A stretch of DNA of 41,184 nucleotides from Chlorobium sp. (GTDB taxonomy: Bacteria > Bacteroidota > Chlorobiia > Chlorobiales > Chlorobiaceae): positions 1-41,184 of the forward strand of contig JANQHB010000034.1 of the NCBI GenBank assembly GCA_028277225.1, read 5' to 3'. Below are positions 34,715 through 41,184 of this stretch, one piece after another (the first letter of the stretch is position 1; each line of letters begins with the position of its first letter). Position numbers and translations under genes: made by a program. The notes below the pieces were generated by a model that made no database searches, had not been told where the DNA came from, and saw only the letters and a list, made by a program, of their open reading frames with translations.

Positions 34715-35647
34715 ATGACAATAAACCCTCACACAAACAATAAATACTTATTGTGTCGCCCGCAAGGAGGAATCAACGATATTTTGTCAATGGCCGAGTA
34801 TTCCTCAAGATATGCAGAATCCAGTAACAGACATTTAATTGTTGACACAAAAAACAATAATGCTTTCGGCGATGAGCTATCGAACTATTTTCTCAGCCGT
34901 CAGAAAAGGCTCAGTCTTTCAGTTTCCAATAAGGAATTGGAACTGCTTGATTCGCTGACAGCACATCCGAATTTTTTAGAAGGAAGAGTCTCTACATATT
35001 CAACAACATATATACCTGAATCAAATAAATATGCTGACAAAAAAACCGGAAAACTGATTAACACACCTTTAAAAATAAATACAGAATACCGTCAACAGCT
35101 CGTAATTGCACATCAAAACACGATAATGCCAGAATCGCACATGTTTCTTTTACGCGTCATTCTTGCAGAGCGAATTATCGAAACAATCAATCAAAGACTT
35201 GAGACTATTCCGCAACCTTATATCGGCATTCACATACGCCACACAGATTATACAAGTGATTACAAAAACTTCTTTAACAGTATTAATCTGAGAAATGACC
35301 TGCCAATTTTTCTTGCTACTGATAACACTGAAGTTCGCGACCATATGCAAAAAAAATATGGCATTGATCGTGTATTCAGTTTTTCAAGACTACCTGATGA
35401 ACCGTTACTGCCGCTTCACCATTCTATACCCGCCGATCTTACTATAGAAAAACGAAATTCTCAGGCTATTGCGGACTTGTTTATGCTTGCCTGCTCAAAA
35501 ATAATGATAGCAGCGCCAATAACAAATGGTTATAACGGCAATAAATTTTCCGGTTATTCAAAGCTTGCATTCGCCATGTTTCGCTCTAAGTCATTATTGC
35601 GTTTTTGCGCCCCTAAACTCAGAACTTCACTGGCTTTGGAGGATTAG
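34715..35647 (+). CDS. Fucosyltransferase-like protein (GT11/NodZ-type fold)
   Basis: This 310-residue protein opens with NKYLLCRPQGGINDILSMAEYSSRYAE, a glycine-rich start typical of alpha-1,2/1,6-fucosyltransferase-type enzymes. It has YIGIHIRHTDY (about residues 169-179), the HxRxTD motif I that binds the GDP-sugar, and IFLATDNTEVRDHM (a donor-site segment). It would add fucose or a similar sugar to a glycan or protein. The gene is visibly richer in A+T than its neighbours, lies alone on the plus strand and converges with the deaminase gene, suggesting recent acquisition. Substrate unknown. The assignment as a member of the fold is more certain than the sugar. Confidence 0.7.
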   Translation: MTINPHTNNKYLLCRPQGGINDILSMAEYSSRYAESSNRHLIVDTKNNNAFGDELSNYFLSRQKRLSLSVSNKELELLDSLTAHPNFLEGRVSTYSTTYIPESNKYADKKTGKLINTPLKINTEYRQQLVIAHQNTIMPESHMFLLRVILAERIIETINQRLETIPQPYIGIHIRHTDYTSDYKNFFNSINLRNDLPIFLATDNTEVRDHMQKKYGIDRVFSFSRLPDEPLLPLHHSIPADLTIEKRNSQAIADLFMLACSKIMIAAPITNGYNGNKFSGYSKLAFAMFRSKSLLRFCAPKLRTSLALED

Positions 35648-35718
35648 ATATTGCACAAGAAAAGACTGCATTGAAAAAGGGCCGGATCTGAAGGAAACTA
35701 CGATTAACAGAACATGAT

Positions 35719-36771
35719 TCACCCCGACAATGCATTGTTGTTATAACTGACGCGAAACTCGGCCATCATCTTCTCTTTGAGATCATCACCAAGATAACCT
35801 GCCTGTATAGCGTTTAGATTCGCATAGTAAATATCGCGTAGCGTCAGATGAGTATAGGTTATCGCCTTCCGGTATTCATCTGTCAGATTTGTACAAAAAA
35901 GCACCGGATCGTCTGTATTCAATGTAACCTTGCAACCCGCATCGATCAAGCGTTTGACTGGATGCTTTTCGTACGAAGGAAATACACCAAGACGAACATT
36001 GCTGGTCATACTGATCTCCAGAGGGATCGCCTCTCGAGAAAGGAATTCAAGTAGCGTCGAATCCTCGATTGCTCTCACACCATGCCCAATCCGCTTTGGC
36101 TTTAAGGTTTTAATAGTATCCCAGATGCTATCCGGGCCATCCGTTTCCCCTGCATGTGGATTGACAGGCAAATTGCGATCTCTGACAAATTCAAAAATCT
36201 GCTGGAATTTATGTGCAGGGAAACCCGGCTCTGGCCCGCCTAATCCCAAAGCAACCACCCCCCCTTTACGTGCCTTTGCAGAACTTGCCCATCGTGCAAT
36301 CTGTTGTGCTGGTCGAGGACGGCTTCTGACAATATCGGGTATCCACCTCAAGAGCAACCCGGTTTTTTCTTGCCAGGCATATCGAGCCGTATTCATTGCA
36401 TCCAGAAAATCATACAATGAATATCCGCGGTTCAGATAAAATTGCGGTGTCCAGGTAACTTCGGCATATCGAATGTTCTCATCTGCAAGCTGAGCCCCCA
36501 GAGCGTCAACCGCATCATGGAAATCATCCGGTTTTCTCAAGCAGGCCACCCCAAACAACAAGGCATTGGCAAAACCGCGAAAGTCCTTAAAACGATAGAT
36601 ACTGGTGATTTCATCCGGATGTGAAAAAGGAATCCTCAACCTGTTCCTGCTGGCAAGATGCATCAATAAATCGGGTCTCAGAGATCCCTCCAGATGCAGA
36701 TGCAATTCAACCTTCGGCAACGCCTTCAGATGGCGAATAAGGCCGTCTTCGTCCTTTGGAAGATTACTCAT
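35719..36771 (-). CDS. Adenosine deaminase family protein
   Basis: This 350-residue TIM-barrel amidohydrolase has the metal and catalytic motifs: VELHLHLEGSL (His24, His26), NPHAGE (about residue 205), RIGHG (about 228) and LNTDDP (about 290). The family deaminates adenosine, but relatives with the pattern GLGGPEPGF act on 6-aminodeoxyfutalosine in menaquinone synthesis or on methylthioadenosine. The substrate cannot be fixed from this sequence, so no gene symbol is given. It lies 33 bp after a methyltransferase gene and may be cotranscribed with it. Confidence 0.88.
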   Translation of the reverse strand: MSNLPKDEDGLIRHLKALPKVELHLHLEGSLRPDLLMHLASRNRLRIPFSHPDEITSIYRFKDFRGFANALLFGVACLRKPDDFHDAVDALGAQLADENIRYAEVTWTPQFYLNRGYSLYDFLDAMNTARYAWQEKTGLLLRWIPDIVRSRPRPAQQIARWASSAKARKGGVVALGLGGPEPGFPAHKFQQIFEFVRDRNLPVNPHAGETDGPDSIWDTIKTLKPKRIGHGVRAIEDSTLLEFLSREAIPLEISMTSNVRLGVFPSYEKHPVKRLIDAGCKVTLNTDDPVLFCTNLTDEYRKAITYTHLTLRDIYYANLNAIQAGYLGDDLKEKMMAEFRVSYNNNALSG

Positions 36772-36804
36772 CGTCGGTATCCGAATCCTTCAACAGAAAC
36801 AGGT

Positions 36805-37590
36805 TCATGGTTTTATTCCGGCAATAAACAGATAGAGGGCTGCATGCCGTTGCCAGAATGAGAGTTTCGGTAACCGTGAACATATCTCTTTGGAGGGACG
36901 GGGCTCGAGCAACGTTGTAATGCCGAATCCTGCATCAGTCATCATACTCACATAATCTGAAAGTGTATAAGGAAACCGGGTGACCACAAAAGAATCATCA
37001 GAAGAATCATCAGCCATCCCCCGAAATCCCCATCGCTCCTGATAGGGTTTTTCAAAAAAGTAATGGGTAACCCTCAATCCGCCTCCTTCCCCAATCTTGC
37101 CGGGATAGATTGAAAAACCCGGCGTAAAAAAACACGGATGGCGAACGAGAAAAGCAATCCTTCCGCCAGACCGGACTACCCTGTAACACTCCCTCAGAAC
37201 AAGATTCAATTGCGGCATATCCATAAACGCCATATAGGATGTCACGAGGTCAAAACTGCCGGCAGAAAAATTCCTGAGATCAGTACATGATACCGTATGA
37301 TAGATTATTCCAGAGGGTTCCTGCGATTCTTTTGAAACAGCTTCGGCAATCATTTTGGCAGATACGTCTACACCAGTAACTCTGGCTCCCCGTGCCGACA
37401 GCTGTCTTGAACTGCGGCCTTCTCCGCACCCTGCATCAAGAATATCGAGGTTTTGAATATCACCCAGAGCGTCCAAAAAAAACGGCACGCCAAACAGATC
37501 ATTGATATGGTCAAATCCCTGAGCTATACTCTCGGACCAATTTTCAGCATTACGATCCCATTCTGCTGACACATCACCAGCATCAACCAT
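36805..37590 (-). CDS. Class I SAM-dependent methyltransferase
   Basis: This 261-residue protein has the SAM-binding motif I LDILDAGCGEGRSSRQL (about residues 48-64), the acidic end of strand 2 in VTGVDVSAKMI, and motif IV/post-motif segments (SFDLVTSYMAFMDMPQ, VRSGGRIAFLVRHP). It methylates an unknown small molecule or peptide. The pattern is like UbiE/Methyltransf_11. It lies between an ATP-grasp ligase (161 bp upstream) and the deaminase gene (33 bp downstream). Confidence 0.88.
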   Translation of the reverse strand: MVDAGDVSAEWDRNAENWSESIAQGFDHINDLFGVPFFLDALGDIQNLDILDAGCGEGRSSRQLSARGARVTGVDVSAKMIAEAVSKESQEPSGIIYHTVSCTDLRNFSAGSFDLVTSYMAFMDMPQLNLVLRECYRVVRSGGRIAFLVRHPCFFTPGFSIYPGKIGEGGGLRVTHYFFEKPYQERWGFRGMADDSSDDSFVVTRFPYTLSDYVSMMTDAGFGITTLLEPRPSKEICSRLPKLSFWQRHAALYLFIAGIKP

Positions 37591-37672
37591 GATTATCTCT
37601 CCCGGGTTATTCCTGCCATTAACTGCAGAACCCGACAGACCACATACACATACAACGCATCGATCAATCGTT

Positions 37673-37705
37673 CGCTCAGTTCTGATGAGCGGTCAGAACC
37701 CTGAG
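37673..37705 (-). promoter_or_regulatory. Mutually exclusive hairpins between ATP-grasp and methyltransferase genes
   Basis: In the 161-bp gap, CGCTCA (37673-37678) pairs with TGAGCG (37686-37691), and GTTCTGA (37679-37685) pairs with TCAGAAC (37693-37699). The outer arms CTCA (37675-37678) and TGAG (37702-37705) extend the second hairpin to 11 bp with a 2-nt bulge. The two hairpins cannot form together. No T-run follows on the minus strand, so it is not a simple terminator; it could be an attenuator or processing site. Confidence 0.45.
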
Positions 37706-37751
37706 AAGAAGGGACAGTATTGGCCATATCCGCTATACCTGACAACATTAC

Positions 37752-39713
37752 CTATGAAGGTGGCTGAACACTGCAGATGGCCTCGCCAATTTCTTTCATT
37801 GCAATATGATCTTCATATCCGTCACTTGTGACGATCTTCGCATCCTTGAATATCTTCCTGACCAGGTCAGCAGTTCCAGAAAACATACCATGATCAATGC
37901 ATACAAGTCCAGGTGTAAGGTGCGATGCATATGACAGCCATTGACGTATGGAGTCCTGCTGCGGATTTTCCGGAGAATCACCGGGAAGACATGAATCGAC
38001 AACAAGCGCATGAGAAGAATCAACAGGCCAGCCATGACGCAGTATCCTTGTATCACCAACACAGATGACCATAGCCTCCACATCCGGATCATGGCAAAGC
38101 ATCCTTGCACCGGCAAAACTTCCGGGACAATGCCGACTGACACATGTACTGCCGATCCACACCTGATCGCCGCTGACAAGCCCGGCTTTCAAACCCTTCT
38201 CCATGAGCTGACGATGTATCATATCGGCAACTTTCCGGCCTTCTGAACGTCCCGAAAGAACAAATGCAACCGGAATCCGCCCATCACTCCCGTCAAACAT
38301 GCTCATAAGCATCGGCTTGTGCATTGACGTATGCATTTGAGGCTGCGCATTCACTTCACAAATATAAGCGCCAGACGTTAACCAGGATGTCCCGATGTCA
38401 GGCATCAGGAGATCAATACCTGCAACATCAAGCCTCAACAGCCTGGCCGCCCTGAGAACCAGATCGACATTGTCAGGATGAATCTGATCAGGCTTCAATG
38501 GTACCGGCACCCCCCCGCTTGCAACGTTTGCCGTCCCGCACAATCGAACAAATCGTCCTTTTTCGGGAACAGACAGCCAGTCAAGCTCCTGGGCTTCCAG
38601 AAGATCTTCTGTCTGTTCATCCGGCCGTATCTGATGAAGATATCTGCGATCATCCCTGGCATTCTGACGTTCATGATTCTGCCTCTCCAACAGAACCCTG
38701 AGAGTATCCTGACCATTAGCCGTAACTCCACCTGGTATACGTTCCAGTGCGCCCAATACCTGTCCGTTTACAACAAGAATTCTGTAATCATGTCCATCAA
38801 CATGCTTTTCAACCAGGATATGTCTTGAATGCTTTTTGGCAAAGACAAATGCTTTACGAACAGCAGCATCATTTCGAAGATATGCTCTCACTCCTACACC
38901 GCCATCAAGATTTCCCGGTTTAACCACAACTGGATACCCCAGCTTTTCGGCAATGGCAACAGCATCCTGTTCGTTCATTGCCAATTGGTGCGAAGGTACC
39001 GGCAATCCTCCTATATGCAGGAGATACGCTGCATATACTTTGTTTCTCGCAATTTTCGCAGCTATAACAGGTGTTGCATCGGTATATGAACTGTTAATAA
39101 GTCGCGCCTCTTTTCCCTGACCGAGCTGAAAAACTCCATTGCCTAAAACATACCATGGAATGCTTAGCTCTGATGCTGCTGAAAGAAAATGGATGCTGTT
39201 AAAACCCTGAGTGCCCTTCTCTTTCACGTTTTTGACAAGAGTATCCAGCCGGGCCTTCATGTTGTTCACCTGCTCACTGGAACGTCCGGAACAATGTTCA
39301 TTGATCAGATGGAGCAAAAAACTGACAACCTGTAATGCTGCTGCATGATGAAAACATGGCTGAAAAACAATCCAGGTGTCAGGATTACTTTTTGATAATC
39401 GCGTGATTCGCGCATCCTGAAAAACAGGGTGAGAGGAGGTTTCAAGAATAATTCTGGTAAACCTGGTCAAAAAAGAGACCATGGTTTTATACTCATCATG
39501 TTCTTGTAACTCCTGACGGTCGATGCCCAATTCAGAACCAAGCAAACAAGCAAGTTCATTCAGATCAGGAGAGTGCTCCTTCCTGACAACCAGACCATAG
39601 CGTAATACAGGTTGCTTAAACCCGAATGCATAGCCATCATAAAAATTGGTATTATCACGTAATCCGACAACTTTTTTTTGTACTACCTGCTGATTCTTGT
39701 TTGGGTCGCTCAT
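37752..39713 (-). CDS. Cyanophycin-synthetase-like ATP-grasp protein with degenerate Mur-ligase half
   Basis: This 653-residue protein is collinear with the N-terminal and ATP-grasp parts of CphA. It has YPVVVKPGNLDGGVGVRAYL (about 255-274), HILVEKHVDGHDYRILVVNG (ATP-grasp core), GTANVASGGVPV and ICEVNAQPQMHTSM (Mg-ATP site, about 449). The C-terminal half follows the CphA Mur-ligase path, but the P-loop GTNGKTT is replaced by FVLSGRSEGRKVAD (about 478), and it is truncated (CphA is about 870 residues). An ATP-grasp ligation is likely; the second, Arg-adding ligation of CphA probably is not. It starts six bases after the subtilase gene stop, so both are probably one operon. No cyanophycinase gene is visible. 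Confidence 0.8.
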   Translation of the reverse strand: MSDPNKNQQVVQKKVVGLRDNTNFYDGYAFGFKQPVLRYGLVVRKEHSPDLNELACLLGSELGIDRQELQEHDEYKTMVSFLTRFTRIILETSSHPVFQDARITRLSKSNPDTWIVFQPCFHHAAALQVVSFLLHLINEHCSGRSSEQVNNMKARLDTLVKNVKEKGTQGFNSIHFLSAASELSIPWYVLGNGVFQLGQGKEARLINSSYTDATPVIAAKIARNKVYAAYLLHIGGLPVPSHQLAMNEQDAVAIAEKLGYPVVVKPGNLDGGVGVRAYLRNDAAVRKAFVFAKKHSRHILVEKHVDGHDYRILVVNGQVLGALERIPGGVTANGQDTLRVLLERQNHERQNARDDRRYLHQIRPDEQTEDLLEAQELDWLSVPEKGRFVRLCGTANVASGGVPVPLKPDQIHPDNVDLVLRAARLLRLDVAGIDLLMPDIGTSWLTSGAYICEVNAQPQMHTSMHKPMLMSMFDGSDGRIPVAFVLSGRSEGRKVADMIHRQLMEKGLKAGLVSGDQVWIGSTCVSRHCPGSFAGARMLCHDPDVEAMVICVGDTRILRHGWPVDSSHALVVDSCLPGDSPENPQQDSIRQWLSYASHLTPGLVCIDHGMFSGTADLVRKIFKDAKIVTSDGYEDHIAMKEIGEAICSVQPPS

Positions 39714-39719
39714 GGTGCA

Positions 39720-41184
39720 TTAAATAAGCTGCATGGAGAAATCCGGATATACATCCTGATAAACCCCCAACAATTCCAGATCATCAATGAATGCTGATCC
39801 ATCCGCTCCATGCTCAACAATATAGATGTCTATGCTGTCCATAATCGTACGATCATAGACAAGACCGTCCAGCCCACTGTTTTCAAGAACAACAGGATCA
39901 TTATCACAGCAATCATCAACTGCATCACCTGGTGAACCATCACTCCGTATTGCAAGCAGACGAGAGTAATCGAGCTGTACAGCATCATCCTGAAAAACAT
40001 CATCATACAATTCACTAAAACTCAAGGCGATATCTGAAAACGATGATGATTGAACAGATCCGTATGCGGAAGAAAACCCGGCAGAAGCAGAAAAAAAGCT
40101 CTCCATATTCATTCTGCCGCCTGAAACAGTTGGATTAGCCGAAATAGGATCGACAGAACTCAAGAGTAAATTTTTAACCTCTGTATTTGTCAACTCGGGA
40201 TGCCGAGCCCAATAGGCGCTTACAGCTCCGGCCACAAGAGGAGTCGCCATCGAAGTTCCCGACATGAAGGTATATCCTGATGTATTGAGATAATTCAGAC
40301 TCAGAATGCTAGAACCGGGAGCATAGAGATCAACACTTGTTTCTCCCCAGTTTGAAAAACCGGAGCGGATATCGCCCTGGGTTGATGATGCAACCGATAG
40401 AACAGAATCATTTGTGGCGCTTGCAGGATAAAAAGGCCTTGTATCATTGTTTCGACCGTCATTGCCTGCGGCGGCCACAAAAAGAGCGCCATGTTGATCC
40501 GCGAGTTCTGCTGCCAGGGGAGTAAGGTCGTATGAGTAACTGTAGCCATAACTGTTACTCAGAACAAGGGCGCCATTATCAAGGGCATACTCGATAGATT
40601 CCAGCATATCTGACAGAGAGCCGCTTCCACTTTGGTCAAGAAACTTCACTGCCATCACCTGTGCGCCAGGATTGGTTCCAATGATACCCAGGCCATTTGA
40701 CTCGGCTGCAGCAATACCGGCACAATGCGTACCATGACCATCATCATCCATCGGGTCGCCATCGTTATTTGCGAAATCATATCCATAGACATCGTCGATA
40801 TAGCCATTATTATCATCGTCTATACCATTGCCAGGAATTTCATCACTATTGACCCACATCTGGTTGACGATGTCCTCATGATTGTAGTTCACGCCCGAAT
40901 CAATGATAGCAATAATGTTTTGACCTGCGTAAGGGTTCTGGATACCATAGGTTGCCGAAGGCATAGCGGAAAAAACATCAAGTGCCCCAATGGTTTCAAG
41001 CGCCCACTGATTGTCAATCAGAGGATCAAGCAGCCACTCATCATGTACCTCGCCAATAGAACCATCCCCATTGAGATCTTCTGCGTAACGCTCCTCTGCC
41101 GCATACAGCTCTATAGACGTCAGGCTTCCTGATGCCGCAACACCGCTCGACGGATCGAACTGCAGCGTCCCGTACGCTCCTCCC
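39720..41184 (-). CDS. Subtilisin-like (S8) serine protease, N-terminus outside the window
   Basis: The frame is open to the right edge, so the 5' end is missing; 487 residues are visible. The catalytic triad is Asp in IAIIDSGVNYNHED, His in DDDGHGTHCAG and Ser in MSGTSMATPL, with the oxyanion Asn in AAAGNDG. Acidic loops (NGIDDDNNGYIDD) suggest calcium binding. Before the catalytic domain a DLNGDGSIGEV loop resembles an EF-hand/dockerin calcium site. The C-terminal region after the Ser is acidic and ends PDFSMQLI, similar in kind to the acidic-then-hydrophobic C-terminal signals of PrtD-exported proteases. It is likely secreted, possibly by the adjacent type I system; this is inferred. The internal Met at 40964 is not the start. 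Confidence 0.9.
   Translation of the reverse strand, partial: GGAYGTLQFDPSSGVAASGSLTSIELYAAEERYAEDLNGDGSIGEVHDEWLLDPLIDNQWALETIGALDVFSAMPSATYGIQNPYAGQNIIAIIDSGVNYNHEDIVNQMWVNSDEIPGNGIDDDNNGYIDDVYGYDFANNDGDPMDDDGHGTHCAGIAAAESNGLGIIGTNPGAQVMAVKFLDQSGSGSLSDMLESIEYALDNGALVLSNSYGYSYSYDLTPLAAELADQHGALFVAAAGNDGRNNDTRPFYPASATNDSVLSVASSTQGDIRSGFSNWGETSVDLYAPGSSILSLNYLNTSGYTFMSGTSMATPLVAGAVSAYWARHPELTNTEVKNLLLSSVDPISANPTVSGGRMNMESFFSASAGFSSAYGSVQSSSFSDIALSFSELYDDVFQDDAVQLDYSRLLAIRSDGSPGDAVDDCCDNDPVVLENSGLDGLVYDRTIMDSIDIYIVEHGADGSAFIDDLELLGVYQDVYPDFSMQLI

Noticed and set aside
37673..37699. H-type pseudoknot
   Set aside because: The connecting loops would be 0, 0 and 1 nt, too short to span 6-7-bp stems; alternative hairpins are the more reasonable reading.

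Overview
The window looks like a chromosomal segment from a green sulfur bacterium (Chlorobiaceae; a Prosthecochloris- or Chlorobium-like genome of roughly 48-50 % G+C). That assignment rests on recalled similarity: the rimP-nusA-infB-rbfA-truB order, a hisS / EIIA / cdsA neighbourhood, and short palindromic intergenic repeats. No 16S or photosynthesis gene is present to confirm it.

Layout. (1) 154-6722, minus strand: the translation/transcription-factor operon rimP-nusA-infB-rbfA-truB, with a palindromic dispersed repeat on both sides of truB. (2) 6868-11384, minus strand: housekeeping genes (CPBP membrane protease, cdsA, an EIIA-type PTS protein, hisS, a glutaredoxin-like protein and a tiny membrane protein), closed by a clear intrinsic terminator at 6757-6777. 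(3) 11655-16532, plus strand: an LPS-type cluster with an O-antigen ligase-like protein, a GT9 heptosyltransferase, two GT2 glycosyltransferases and a sulfotransferase, with overlapping starts. (4) 16579-27063, minus strand: a Wzx/Wzy-type polysaccharide operon in transcription order chain-length protein, WcaJ-like initiating transferase, Wzx flippase, GT4, Wzy-like polymerase, GT4, GT4 and an MsbA-like ABC exporter. (5) 27240-33305, minus strand: a complete type I secretion apparatus with two tandem PrtD-type ABC proteins, an HlyD-type adaptor and a TolC-type channel. (6) 34081-35647, plus strand: an unrecognised 168-residue protein and an A+T-rich fucosyltransferase-like gene. (7) 35719-41184, minus strand: a subtilisin-like protease running off the right edge, a cyanophycin-synthetase-like ATP-grasp protein, a SAM methyltransferase and an adenosine-deaminase-family enzyme.

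How they fit together. Blocks 3 and 4 together would build, decorate (including sulfation) and export surface glycans. Blocks 5-7 are the most unusual part. The type I secretion pair looks asymmetric: one ABC protein has Gln in place of the H-loop His. Nearby lies a secreted-type subtilase directly followed by a CphA-like ligase whose Mur-ligase half has lost its P-loop. A secreted protease or peptide-modification and export system is a reasonable hypothesis, but it is inference only.

Non-coding structure worth attention: a perfect 45-nt three-way junction in the hisS leader (8829-8873), mutually exclusive hairpins between the ATP-grasp and methyltransferase genes (37673-37705), and a 13-nt motif repeated in three intergenic gaps. 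No tRNA, rRNA, CRISPR array or insertion sequence was seen.
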